Below, in pieces: positions 45,101 through 53,832 of a stretch of 64,000 bases of DNA. A program made the translations under genes and the position numbers. Position 1 is the first letter of the stretch, and every line of letters starts with the position of its first letter. The stretch comes from an uncultured Bacteroidia bacterium (GTDB taxonomy: Bacteria > Bacteroidota > Bacteroidia > Bacteroidales > F082), in the NCBI GenBank assembly GCA_902774295.1, contig CACYHP010000003.1, forward strand, positions 62,001-126,000, written 5' to 3'. The notes beneath the pieces were generated by a model. It ran no database searches, had not been told where the DNA came from, and saw only the letters and a program-made list of their open reading frames with translations.

Positions 45101-46366
45101 TTCGTTGTATTTTATGTTGAAAACGCCGTCGTTGCCGTTCAGATATGCCGGGATGAACATCACCTTCACGCGATCGCCTTCGTTATTTTGAAGGCCGTTG
45201 TCCCGTAAGGCATTAAGCACCATATCCCATTGATAATCATGAATATAATGTGTGCTTGGATAATCAGTATGGCCGTTTATCTCCACCTCTTTATTAAGAC
45301 GATGCATCAAATCCTTCGAAGGGCCGGCGATGTTGCCCGGGACAGCTATCACTGCCACGATGTCACGTTTCAGGCTCTCGTCGTGGTTCAGCTTGGCCAA
45401 CATTTTGATATACAAGTCAGTACCTTTGTTATGGAACTCGTAGCGGCCGCTGTTTATCAGCAGCATCGAGTCACGCGGGACTTCTTTTCCGCAAAGGGCA
45501 TCGATGATTTCAAAAATCTTCGCTCTGCTCTTTTCCCTGCATTTGCTGCTGTTTTCAACTTTCGTCACGAAGTCCGAATTAATACCGTTTATCGTGATAA
45601 AATCAGGTTTTCTCTGCAAAAACTGCTTGCATTCCTGTGCCGTGATGTCGCTCACAGTGGTGAAAACGTCAGCGTTTTGGGCTGATTTCATCTCCATTGA
45701 CTGCTGTGAGACGATGTTGAAACGGCTCGCCATGGTCTGCCAGTTGTACGATTCGAGCTGACTGTAGAGCGGCAGTCCGTTGCCACTTATCGCGCGACCG
45801 AGATATGTTGCGTGAGTTGTGAAAACCGTTGAGATATATGGGCAATGCTCTCTTATGTAAAGCACTCCTGCGCCTGTCATCCACTCATGAAACTGTGCCA
45901 CGACATTATCGTCCGGACCCACATTCCACTCCACGAAGCTCTCGATGACCTTTCCGGCCGCATAGCCGAACACCACCGGCTCGATATAGTCCCACTGACC
46001 CTGGATAGAGTCAAGCTGATACTTCTCCCAAAGATGGGCAAGTATCTCATTCTTAATGGAATACATCGAGGTATAGTCGATGAGGATAGCTATCGGTTTG
46101 GCTGAGATCTTCCATCTTCCGATACGCACCTTCACCCCGAGCTGCTCCGACACTTTCTCACGCCATTCTGGAAACAGCGAAGGGTCTTCAACAAAATACA
46201 TGGTCTCGTGGGCTTCCTTCACCACGTCAGGACCTATTGTGATATAATGATCTTTAAGAAGTTGCTTTATCTCTTCCGCTTTAGTTGAAATGACGGTGTA
46301 AATACCGCCCACCATGTTACAAACTTCCCAACTCGTCTCAAACAAATAATCAGTTTTCTTTTTCAT
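42134..46366 (-). CDS. fused glycogen synthase (GT3) and alpha-glucan phosphorylase (GT35)
   Basis: A 1410-residue bifunctional enzyme. Residues about 1-550 are a eukaryote-type GT3 glycogen synthase (ETSWEVCNMVGGIYTVISTKA, AQFHEWMTGAGVLYI, TTHATYLGRAI, FPSYYEPWGYTPLESIAHG). Residues about 590-1250 are a GT35 alpha-glucan phosphorylase of the short type (YFSMEYGLQKSLKIYSGGLG, YHCNEGHAAFCGLERL, HTPVPAGHDAF, and ASGTSGEKAAMNGTLN with the PLP lysine near 1165). About 160 C-terminal residues form an extra beta domain. The synthase extends glycogen from UDP-glucose and the phosphorylase releases glucose-1-phosphate, so one chain holds both directions. Such fusions are known in Bacteroides relatives. 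Last gene of the glycogen operon, 33 bases after the GH57 gene. Confidence 0.95.
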   Translation of the reverse strand: MKKKTDYLFETSWEVCNMVGGIYTVISTKAEEIKQLLKDHYITIGPDVVKEAHETMYFVEDPSLFPEWREKVSEQLGVKVRIGRWKISAKPIAILIDYTSMYSIKNEILAHLWEKYQLDSIQGQWDYIEPVVFGYAAGKVIESFVEWNVGPDDNVVAQFHEWMTGAGVLYIREHCPYISTVFTTHATYLGRAISGNGLPLYSQLESYNWQTMASRFNIVSQQSMEMKSAQNADVFTTVSDITAQECKQFLQRKPDFITINGINSDFVTKVENSSKCREKSRAKIFEIIDALCGKEVPRDSMLLINSGRYEFHNKGTDLYIKMLAKLNHDESLKRDIVAVIAVPGNIAGPSKDLMHRLNKEVEINGHTDYPSTHYIHDYQWDMVLNALRDNGLQNNEGDRVKVMFIPAYLNGNDGVFNIKYNEFLYGFDLAVFPSYYEPWGYTPLESIAHGIPTITMDVSGFGKYIQDKNIDNEAVAVIHREEGNEDSVVNEMEKVVLKMASHSDKETAEISKKAIEIASSLTWKDLIVNYFNAYDLAVTKSEGKEYLKQTRNYSEVLRNFDYKKQDSPTWKKILIDPVYSEQMKKLQELSNNLWWCWNMDAIELFESIDPVAFERLEQNPIALMKSLTKSQIDDLEQDERFITRLNKVYDKFKKYMSVKPANDNKIAYFSMEYGLQKSLKIYSGGLGILAGDYLKQASDSNANLLAIGLLYRYGYFNQDLSVSGEQLSQYLPQTFSELPIEPVRDDDGNWVTISIAFPGRSVYAKAWKVSVGRISLYLLDTDIEQNSPEDRAITGQLYGGDSEMRIKQEVFLGIGGIRMLNAMNIKPTIYHCNEGHAAFCGLERLSNYVTRHNLDFDVAKELVRTSTLFTTHTPVPAGHDAFEENLMRTYLSHFPGRVNISWEEFMNMGRIRRDDPNEKFSMSVLAVNLSQEVNGVSKIHGRVSREMFQQMWPGYFAEENHIGYVTNGVHLPTWADKHWQCMYKEVLGEDYLDNQSDPTVWKKIQDVPAKDFWAIRKELKHNLIEFIKVKLADDMRRRSESPKLIIETMEKLNENAVIIGFARRFATYKRAHLLFSNLEKLAEIVNDPKRPVIFLFAGKAHPNDKAGQDLIKNIIEVSRRKEFIGKVVFINNYDMEIGKLLTSSVDVWMNTPTRPLEASGTSGEKAAMNGTLNLSVLDGWWAEGYRPKAGWAIKEERTYDDQRYQDELDAEIIYDIIENEIVQLYFNRDKDGVPCEWIQYMKNDMMQIAPFYTMKRMLDDYFSQYYTKLIERTNWMKANRYAKAFEIVDWKRNIQANWDKIEVESIKVPDPDVRPLTYGDVMIAEITLKTPGLQKGDVGIELVVASKTNDVIDKLVRVDPLQLVDAGDGWARYYISLPINRAGVFNYTFRIFPTNAMLPHRQDLPLVKWI

Positions 46367-46399
46367 AAAGCTATAAGTTGTACTTTTCAGTAAACTCTT

Positions 46400-47530
46400 T
46401 TATTTCATTCTGTTAATAAAATCAGTTAAGATATTCATATAATTAATGTAGTAATCATACGGCGTCCCGCCCGCATGTTTGGTGCACATCGCAGCAAAGT
46501 TCTCTGCCGCCTGAAGCGTGCGCCAATCGCGCTTAAGCTCCTCATCCTTAGATGCTTTCACCTTCTTGAAGCATCCGTATAATGTCGCCAGCGCATCGTC
46601 CTGCATGTCGTTACCCATCCATGTTGACAGGTCACGTTCCTCATCACGGCATGAGAGCGGAATCGGGGCGTCGAACACCCCTGTCGGCTGCAGCTTGTCA
46701 ATAACTTGATGCGGCGTAACCAACTGGAAATCAGTGTTTTTCAAGACAGCGTCAGGCAGATAATTCATAAACTCGAATATGCCTGTCGAAGCGTCCAAAG
46801 CCTCTCCGAAAGTCTCGTAATCAATGAAAACACTGACAATCTCCTCCTCTTCCGGTATCGAGTTGAGCCAATTGACAAAATCCTCTACCTTGAAATTCTC
46901 ATGCGAAAACTTAAAAGCAATCTCGTCGCTCATCTTCCAATTACGAAGCATCACTTTAAGTTTTGGATTTATTGCATTGACATACAGATAGTTAGGACTC
47001 TTCCAGCCCAACACGTGCTTTGCACCTTCTGTCAGCATGAGGTCAAAGCCCATTTCTGCAACGTCAGCACCTATTTCGTTTGAATATATGAGCTCGGTGT
47101 TATGGAAAGTCTTCGGACGGACATTGAAAATCTCTTTCATAAGTCGTTTATGCTCAGCGACTTCCATCTTGAAAGCGTCCTTATTCATCAGCGACGCCAC
47201 CGAGTGCGAATATGTCTCTGCCAGCACCTCCACATTGCCTGTCGCCACAAGCTTTTTGAAGCTTTCCAAGGCATAAGGCGCGTACACCTCCATCTGTTCG
47301 ATGCCGACTCCCGAGAACGAAATCGCAAACTTCATCTTGTTTCCAAGTTCCGCTATCTTCTTGAGCATCAAGTTGTTCATCGGAATATAGCATCTCTCTG
47401 CCACACGCTGCATCGTGATGCGGTTTTTGTAGTCGTCATAATAGAAATGACGTTTCCCGATATCGAAGAAACGATACGTGCGGAGCCTGTACGGCTGATG
47501 CACCTGGAAGTAAAAACAAAGATTTCTCAT
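46400..47530 (-). CDS. glycoside hydrolase family 57 alpha-amylase
   Basis: A 376-residue cytoplasmic GH57 enzyme. The start LCFYFQVHQPYRLRTY contains the family motif HQP (conserved region 1); KFAISFSGVGIEQME, VEVLAETYSHSVASL and SVFIDYETFGEALDASTGIFEF follow the family pattern with carboxylates in the barrel. It acts on alpha-1,4- or 1,6-glucan as amylase or branching enzyme; which one cannot be read with confidence. In the operon with GT3-GT35, GT4 and the debranching enzyme, it belongs to glycogen turnover. Confidence 0.93.
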   Translation of the reverse strand: MRNLCFYFQVHQPYRLRTYRFFDIGKRHFYYDDYKNRITMQRVAERCYIPMNNLMLKKIAELGNKMKFAISFSGVGIEQMEVYAPYALESFKKLVATGNVEVLAETYSHSVASLMNKDAFKMEVAEHKRLMKEIFNVRPKTFHNTELIYSNEIGADVAEMGFDLMLTEGAKHVLGWKSPNYLYVNAINPKLKVMLRNWKMSDEIAFKFSHENFKVEDFVNWLNSIPEEEEIVSVFIDYETFGEALDASTGIFEFMNYLPDAVLKNTDFQLVTPHQVIDKLQPTGVFDAPIPLSCRDEERDLSTWMGNDMQDDALATLYGCFKKVKASKDEELKRDWRTLQAAENFAAMCTKHAGGTPYDYYINYMNILTDFINRMK

Positions 47531-47550
47531 ATCTATAAGTGTTTATTATT

Positions 47551-48699
47551 CTATTTAACGAATTTTCTATTACTGAATCCAGTCCAACCCACTGATATAA
47601 CATGTAATGTAGAAATCTCACTCTGTCCCATATTTGTAATCCCACAATTATATCTTATTCTTATATATTGGTCATCAAAAAGAGTGTCTCTTAATTTAAT
47701 ATCAAAGTTCAGTCCTACTTGATACAATACATATCTATTATTTTCTCTTTTCTTTTTTGACACAGAATAACTTTCCCAATTATATCCAACACCGACAACC
47801 GGTGATAATCTGATTGATTTATTATCAACAATATTATAACTTAAATTTGCATACACTAAAGCAAAATCTATTTCAGAACCTTTTGAATAAATACTGTCAC
47901 CCGAATACGTAATATTATAACGTGTATTTGCAGCAATAATATCTCCTCCTAAATCCAGTTCTAACTTTTTATATGAAACATTAAAACTCAATCCAAAACC
48001 ACCTACTGGTTTATGCATTTGACCTGTCGAAAAGCCTGAACACAGTTCAAAACTCACTCCAAAGCCCCAATTCGATTTGTCATAATAAGATTTGTGTATG
48101 ATGTTATTTGCAACCCACTTATAACGGCTGTCTGGATATTTAGCCAAGAATTGATCAAGCCGTTCATTATATTCCTTCTGCGATATATCACCATAATAAT
48201 AGCCATAATTATATCTGGGATCGTTATAGCATTTATTATCTAACACCCAATCCAAATAAATTGTAAGGAATTCTCTGTCTTCAGCTGAAAGCTCGGCTTC
48301 CTGTAGATTTGAATGTAACAGATGTTCGTCCTCAATGCTATGTCTATACAATTGTGCATATAACTGGTCATACGCAGGTAAGATTTTTGTCTTGTAAACT
48401 TCATAGTCAGTCGAATCAAATCTGAGCATTGTAGTCAACAAATCAAAATCCTGTGTCCAATACGGCAAAAGCCATAATTCACTCATCGACAAAGCACAAT
48501 AATTGTCATCCTCCAAATCAAGCAAATAGTCTGTTATTTCCTTAACCTTTTCATAGTCGCGATCGAGGAATTTTTCAAGGAGATACGCCCTGCCGTTCTC
48601 GATTTTCACCTTCTTGGTTTGCTGTATCTCATCCTCGATCTGCGCAAACGCCGGAATCATTGTAATAATAAAGATGATTGATATGACTAATTTTTTCAT
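47551..48699 (-). CDS. exported protein with C-terminal barrel-like region, inside the glycogen operon
   Basis: A 382-residue protein with a signal peptide (1-19, ending PAFAQ). The first half is alpha-helical (DYEKVKEITDYLLDLEDDNYC, EFLTIYLDWVLDNKC). The second half (about 215-382) alternates residues as outer-membrane strands do (GFGVSFELCSGFSTG, ALVYANLSYNIVD, SPVVGVGYNW) and ends with an aromatic-rich C terminus. Function unknown. It lies between the cytoplasmic glycogen genes, 20 bases before GH57 and 45 bases after GT4, but its export signal makes a role in glycogen metabolism unlikely. It is A+T-richer than its neighbours, which suggests a later insertion. Confidence 0.8.
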   Translation of the reverse strand: MKKLVISIIFIITMIPAFAQIEDEIQQTKKVKIENGRAYLLEKFLDRDYEKVKEITDYLLDLEDDNYCALSMSELWLLPYWTQDFDLLTTMLRFDSTDYEVYKTKILPAYDQLYAQLYRHSIEDEHLLHSNLQEAELSAEDREFLTIYLDWVLDNKCYNDPRYNYGYYYGDISQKEYNERLDQFLAKYPDSRYKWVANNIIHKSYYDKSNWGFGVSFELCSGFSTGQMHKPVGGFGLSFNVSYKKLELDLGGDIIAANTRYNITYSGDSIYSKGSEIDFALVYANLSYNIVDNKSIRLSPVVGVGYNWESYSVSKKKRENNRYVLYQVGLNFDIKLRDTLFDDQYIRIRYNCGITNMGQSEISTLHVISVGWTGFSNRKFVK

Positions 48700-48744
48700 T
48701 ATTGTTGTTATTTTATAAATAAATTTTACGTATTCGATGTGCTT

Positions 48745-50031
48745 TTACAGGCCGATGGCACGTTCATATACAGCCTTTATTTTTTTTGCCGCATACTCCC
48801 ACTTGAGGTTGTCGACTTCCTCTTTTCCTTCCTTACGGAAAATGTCATTCACAGCCTTGTATTTGCAGATGCCGTATATGGCGTCGGCGAGTCCGTTGAT
48901 GTCCCAAAAATCGACTTTCAGTGCATGTTCGACCACTTCCGACACTCCCGACTGCTTCGAGATGACAACCGGCACCTTCAGTCGCATCGCCTCAAGCGGC
49001 ACGATGCCGAAAGGCTCTGATATTGAAGGCATTACGAAGACATCTGTCATGGCGAACATCTGGTCGACGTCGTTGCCTTTGAGGAAACCCGTGAAATGGA
49101 AGTTAGCTCCTATCTTGAGCTGCGCCACACGTTTTATCATCTTCTGCAGGAGGTCGCCTGTGCCTGCCATCACGAAATGTATGGTCGGGTCAACCTGCAG
49201 GATTTTGTATGCCGCTTCCACGAAATACTCTGGACCTTTCTGGTATGTTATACGTCCGAGGAACGTCACCACCTTGTTTTTCAGGCCGCTGCTCTCGTAT
49301 TCGTCGAGTGACTTGTCGCTTGGCTCCACAGCGTTATGCACAGTGATGACCTTGTCGGGGTTGATTCCGTACTTTTCGATGACAATATTTCGTGTCCAGT
49401 CGCTCACCGTTATAACGAGGTCTGCTGCCTCCATGCCTCTCTTTTCGATGGCATACACGTCGGTGTTGATGTTCTCGCCTGAGCGGTCAAATTCTGTTGC
49501 GTGCATGTGCACCACGAGAGGCTTGCCTGTCGTCTCTTTCGCGGCTATTCCTGCCGAATACGTCAGCCAGTCGTGAGCATGAATCACGTCGAAGTCATAT
49601 TTCGTTGCGAGTGACGAGCCGATGAGGGCGTAACGTGCCACCTCTTCCATGAGGTTGGCTCCGTATTTGCCCGAGAACTCGTATCTTGGCGCGAACACCG
49701 AGCTATGAAAGCCTTGCGTGGCATGACGCTGTTCCTCATACATCGTGGCATATTGCTCAGGTCCCACGTAAGGGATGATATTCGAGCCAATCTCCATATA
49801 TTGCACTCTATCCCAATAGCTTCGCTCCGTCTCGTGGTCGATATCGACAGTCACGTCGCTGGCGTTGAGGATTCGCACGTTGGTCTGGTCCTCGTCGCCG
49901 AAAGCCTTAGGCACCACGAAAAGCACATCCACGCCGTTCTTGGCGAGACCTTTAGTCATGCCATAACAAGCCGTGCCGAGACCGCCTGTGATATGAGGCG
50001 GAAACTCCCAACCAAACATCAAGACTCTCAT
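48745..50031 (-). CDS. glycosyltransferase family 4 of the glycogen operon
   Basis: A 428-residue GT-B enzyme. The start MFGWEFPPHITGGLGTACYGMTKGL is the glycogen-synthase-like glycine loop; FDVIHAHDWLTY, TVHNAVEP, TFLGRITYQKGPEYFVEAA and FVMPSISEPFGIVPLEAM (E-x7-E) mark the nucleotide-sugar site. It most likely transfers glucose from ADP- or UDP-glucose onto a glucan, or elongates a maltosyl primer. Start lies 2 bases after the debranching-enzyme stop, so the two are coupled. Bacteroides genomes carry the same neighbours. Confidence 0.92.
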   Translation of the reverse strand: MRVLMFGWEFPPHITGGLGTACYGMTKGLAKNGVDVLFVVPKAFGDEDQTNVRILNASDVTVDIDHETERSYWDRVQYMEIGSNIIPYVGPEQYATMYEEQRHATQGFHSSVFAPRYEFSGKYGANLMEEVARYALIGSSLATKYDFDVIHAHDWLTYSAGIAAKETTGKPLVVHMHATEFDRSGENINTDVYAIEKRGMEAADLVITVSDWTRNIVIEKYGINPDKVITVHNAVEPSDKSLDEYESSGLKNKVVTFLGRITYQKGPEYFVEAAYKILQVDPTIHFVMAGTGDLLQKMIKRVAQLKIGANFHFTGFLKGNDVDQMFAMTDVFVMPSISEPFGIVPLEAMRLKVPVVISKQSGVSEVVEHALKVDFWDINGLADAIYGICKYKAVNDIFRKEGKEEVDNLKWEYAAKKIKAVYERAIGL

Positions 50032-50033
50032 AA

Positions 50034-52037
50034 CTAAATAATATTAGAGTTATCAATATCAAAACGCGACAAATTGGCATCAGTGGCGTATTTCAGCCAG
50101 TTTATCACATATTTCATATACAGCAACGCCGCCACGCTCGTCGACTGCGAGATGCAGCCTCGCGCCTCATGAGGCGGATTGCCATCATAAATCTCAGAGA
50201 TACTGCCGATGCCATTCTCAAAAATCGACTGCTCGAAGCCTTGGTATAAATCTTCAAGATAAGGCAGTGCCGTTCTTCTGTATAGACGAACGCACAAATC
50301 AGTGTAAGGCATTATTAACCAGGGGAATACGCTTCCATTATGATATGCCTGCTCGCGTTCACGGTGATTGCCGATGGTCACACCTTTATAATTGACATCT
50401 CTCGGTGACAGCGAGCGCAACCCTCTGATTGTCAGCAATTCAGAGCGTGTTATATCAAGAACACGTTTCTTCAAATGGTCGTTAAGCGGAGAATAACGCA
50501 ACGAGGCGGCAATCAGCATGTTTGGTCGCACCATATCGTTTTTCTCGTTCTCGTTGACATAATCATAAAACCTGTCGTTTTTGTCATCATAGAACGTCTC
50601 CACAAACGAATTTTCAATCTTATCGGTATATTTTTCCCATTCTTTACAGCGAGAATTATTCTTATCCGCTGCTTTAAGCAATTCCACGCCATAACGTAAC
50701 GCATTGTACCACAATGCATTAATCTCTATAGCATATCCGGTTCTCGGCGTCCATGGCTTGCCATCGCAGAACACGTTCATCCAAGTGAGAGCAAGATTTT
50801 CATTTCCGGCATAAAGAAGTCCGTTATCCTGCGCCTTCACATTGAAGTCGGTTCCTTTGATGAAACTGTCTAAAATATTTGTTATGACATCACCGTATTC
50901 ACGCCAGATAGCTTTCCTGTCTTTGCCCAGCATCGACTCATATTTCTGAAGATTCACGATGAACCATAACGGTGAGTCAACAGCTGTGTAATACAAACTC
51001 TTTTGATAATATCTGTGCGGGAAAAACGGTCCCTGCATCCTTCTGATGAAATACTTCAGCATCTCTTTGAACGTCTTCTCGTCATCGTTGGCGAGACAGA
51101 TGCCCGGCAGCGACAGGAAGGTGTCGCGGCTGCATGAGCCAAACCAAGGAAATCCCGCATACATACGAGTACCCTCCTCGCCTCTTATGATAAACTGCAA
51201 AGCCGAGTTCTGCAAGCAATGTTCAAAATTATCGCAAGGGATGCGGTGATCTATCTGGTCTTCAAAATGCTTCTTCAAAATGGCTGGGTTTCTCTCGTCA
51301 AGTCCCGCCGAAACCACAACATTCTCGCCTGGTTTCAGTGTCACCTCAAAGAATCCTGGCACGTAAAGATCTTCGACAGCATCATAGCCGCGCTCAAACT
51401 CTCTGATATAAAACACATTACGATACCAATCCGGACAATGAGTGTATTCCGTCGTTTTCGAAAGCTGGAAGCACAGATGATCATAATTCTCGTACATCTG
51501 CCAAGCAGCTCCATTTTTCAATGGGATATATTTACGGTTTGCCGCGTAGTTCTCGTGCGTCAACATGTGGACGTTACGGAACGCGAGGAATGGCGTGAGA
51601 CGCAAAACTATTGGCTGTGTCGCCTCTTCAAGAGTGTAACGTATAAGCACACGCGACTCTTTCTCACCGAAAATAAGCTCTTTTGTCAAAATAGAGCTTC
51701 CGATGCGATATCTTAGCTTGGGAATTGGCACTGCCGTGAACTCTCTCAGATATTTGTGTCCGCGTGGCGCAATCGTACCATCCTGATATTCATGAACTCC
51801 AAGATGGAATTCCTCCTTATTGGCAATTATCGTCTCATCAATCGACGACAGCAGCACATGATTGTTATTGTCAAGCTGAGGCTGAGGGACGACCAACAAG
51901 CCATGGTATTTTCTTGTGTTACAGCAAATTATTGTGGTGTTATAAAAAGCGCCAAGACGGTTCGAGCGCAGAATCTCTCTGTTCATCGCGAACTCGAGGT
52001 TCACCAATTGCCGTTTTTCAAAAGAGATATAAGCCAT
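50034..52037 (-). CDS. glycogen debranching enzyme (amylo-alpha-1,6-glucosidase, GH133)
   Basis: A 667-residue cytoplasmic protein. Residues about 15-235 are the N-terminal domain (NREILRSNRLGAFYNTTIICCNTRKYHGLL, SSIDETII, HKYLREFTAVPIPKLRYRIG). Residues about 260-650 are the (alpha/alpha)6 GH133 catalytic domain (AGFPWFGSCSRDTFLSLPG with the acid Asp, GTDFNVKAQDNGLLYAGNENLALTWMN, YHNGSVFPWLIMPYTDL). It hydrolyses alpha-1,6 stubs of glycogen. First gene of the glycogen operon, 33 bases below a complete promoter. Confidence 0.94.
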   Translation of the reverse strand: MAYISFEKRQLVNLEFAMNREILRSNRLGAFYNTTIICCNTRKYHGLLVVPQPQLDNNNHVLLSSIDETIIANKEEFHLGVHEYQDGTIAPRGHKYLREFTAVPIPKLRYRIGSSILTKELIFGEKESRVLIRYTLEEATQPIVLRLTPFLAFRNVHMLTHENYAANRKYIPLKNGAAWQMYENYDHLCFQLSKTTEYTHCPDWYRNVFYIREFERGYDAVEDLYVPGFFEVTLKPGENVVVSAGLDERNPAILKKHFEDQIDHRIPCDNFEHCLQNSALQFIIRGEEGTRMYAGFPWFGSCSRDTFLSLPGICLANDDEKTFKEMLKYFIRRMQGPFFPHRYYQKSLYYTAVDSPLWFIVNLQKYESMLGKDRKAIWREYGDVITNILDSFIKGTDFNVKAQDNGLLYAGNENLALTWMNVFCDGKPWTPRTGYAIEINALWYNALRYGVELLKAADKNNSRCKEWEKYTDKIENSFVETFYDDKNDRFYDYVNENEKNDMVRPNMLIAASLRYSPLNDHLKKRVLDITRSELLTIRGLRSLSPRDVNYKGVTIGNHREREQAYHNGSVFPWLIMPYTDLCVRLYRRTALPYLEDLYQGFEQSIFENGIGSISEIYDGNPPHEARGCISQSTSVAALLYMKYVINWLKYATDANLSRFDIDNSNII

Positions 52038-52069
52038 AATACAAACTATTTGCCCATATTAACAAAGCG

Positions 52070-52100
52070 CAAATATATGGCTTATTTTTTAAATTTGCAA
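52070..52100 (-). promoter_or_regulatory. promoter of the glycogen operon
   Basis: Minus strand TTG (52098-52100) and TATATTTG (52070-52077), 20 bases apart: a full Bacteroidota promoter for the five-gene operon 52037 to 42134. Confidence 0.7.
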
Positions 52101-52117
52101 GAAAAAAGTTGTGTTTT

Positions 52118-53812
52118 TTAGCAAGAAACTATCTCTTCAGCCCGCTTCAGCGCGATGTTGATATGCGAACAAACGTTCTCCTCTCCCAGTTTCTTTATGA
52201 ATCCAGCCTTTTCCAACGTTGCGCGGACATGAACGTTAACACCCGAAAGCACCACAATCATGCCACGCTGCTTACACGTGTCACAAAGCAACTCCAGATT
52301 GTGAATACCAGTACTGTCGATGAATGAAACTTTCCTCATCCTGATGATTCGCACCTTGTATTCCTTGCCGATTACAGATTTGTCAATCTCATCGAATTTA
52401 TTGGCAATACCGAAGAAATATGGTCCGTCAATCTCATAAACTTCAACACCTTCAGGAATCTGCAGTTTCTCTTCACTGCTCATGGCAATATCAGTATTCT
52501 CGCCTGGGTCAATCTCATCGTGGAACGAACGGATGACTGTAGCCTCATTGGTACGTTTCAGAAACAAAGCGATTGATGCGACAAGTCCCAATTCTATTGC
52601 TATTGTCAGGTCGAAAATCACTGTCAGGAGGAACGTCATGATAAGGACGGCGAAATCTGATTTAGGGTTTTTTGCCAGCATCTTGAAGGTACGCCAGCCG
52701 CTCATGTTATACGACACCATTATAAGCACCGCTGCGAGGCACGGCATCGGAATCAAGCCGACCAATCTGCCCAACAGAAGCAGCACCAGAAGCAGCACCA
52801 CTGCGTGAATCAAGCCGGCGACAGGTGTTTTGCCTCCATTGTTGATGTTCGTCATGGTACGTGCAATGGCACCCGTTGCCGGAATGCCGCCAAACAACGG
52901 ACTCGCGATGTTTGCTATACCTTGCGCAATAAGCTCAGTGTTTGAATCATGTTTGTCACCTATCACACCATCAGCAACCATTGCAGAAAGCAGCGATTCG
53001 ATAGCGCCAAGCATTGCTATTGTGAATGCCGACGGCGCAAGGTCTGTCATAAGCTGAATCAACGTCTTGCCGTCACCCAAGCCCAGACTCGGCATTTTCG
53101 GCGCCGGTATCGAAGTCGGCAGCTCATACAAATCACCGATCTTGGTGATGCCCGTCACGCCGCAGAAACGCTCCAACACCCACACTATCAACGTCACAAG
53201 CACAATCGCCACAAGCGACCCCGGTATCTTTCTCGAAATCTTCGGACTGTAAATGATAATCAGCAGACTCACGATACCGATACCGAAAGCCCACCAATTG
53301 ATATTTGTTATATTCTGGAAATAACAAATCCATTTTTCTATAAAGTTAGCCGGCACATTTTTAATTCCGAGACCGAACATATCGTTCATCTGAGTGGAGA
53401 AAATGGTCAGCGCGATACCGCCTGTAAAGCCAACAACCACTGGGTATGGCACGAATTTAATCACGTTTCCGAGTTTGAAAACTCCAATTAAAATCAAGAT
53501 GATACCAGCCATGATGGTGGCGATCATAAGTCCACCCAACCCGTGTTGCTGGATGATGCCGTAAATGATTACGATAAATGCGCCTGTCGGGCCGCCAATC
53601 TGCACCTTGCTGCCGCCCAAAAACGAGATGAGAAATCCTGCAATGATAGCCGTCACAAGACCTTCCGTCGGGCCGACACCAGAAGCAATACCAAATGCGA
53701 TTGCCAAAGGCAATGCCACGATTCCAACAATAAGTCCAGCCATTGCATCTGCCGAAAACTGCGTTTTGTCATAGTTTTTCAGGCATTTAAAAAGTTTCGG
53801 AGAAAAAACCAT
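52118..53812 (-). CDS. SulP family anion transporter with STAS domain
   Basis: A 564-residue inner-membrane protein. About 12 membrane segments (GLIVGIVALPLAIAFGIASG, GSKVQIGGPTGAFIVIIYGI, FTGGIALTIFS) are followed by a C-terminal STAS domain (about 440-555: GVEVYEIDGPYFFGIANKFDE, KVSFIDSTGIHNLELL). The family carries sulfate, bicarbonate or dicarboxylates; DSTG is the possible phosphoserine motif of STAS domains. The substrate cannot be told from sequence. The open frame begins at a TTG two codons earlier; ATG 53812 is used, below TATTTTTG at 53844-53851. Confidence 0.94.
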   Translation of the reverse strand: MVFSPKLFKCLKNYDKTQFSADAMAGLIVGIVALPLAIAFGIASGVGPTEGLVTAIIAGFLISFLGGSKVQIGGPTGAFIVIIYGIIQQHGLGGLMIATIMAGIILILIGVFKLGNVIKFVPYPVVVGFTGGIALTIFSTQMNDMFGLGIKNVPANFIEKWICYFQNITNINWWAFGIGIVSLLIIIYSPKISRKIPGSLVAIVLVTLIVWVLERFCGVTGITKIGDLYELPTSIPAPKMPSLGLGDGKTLIQLMTDLAPSAFTIAMLGAIESLLSAMVADGVIGDKHDSNTELIAQGIANIASPLFGGIPATGAIARTMTNINNGGKTPVAGLIHAVVLLLVLLLLGRLVGLIPMPCLAAVLIMVSYNMSGWRTFKMLAKNPKSDFAVLIMTFLLTVIFDLTIAIELGLVASIALFLKRTNEATVIRSFHDEIDPGENTDIAMSSEEKLQIPEGVEVYEIDGPYFFGIANKFDEIDKSVIGKEYKVRIIRMRKVSFIDSTGIHNLELLCDTCKQRGMIVVLSGVNVHVRATLEKAGFIKKLGEENVCSHINIALKRAEEIVSC

Positions 53813-53832
53813 TTTCAATATTTTTACGAATC

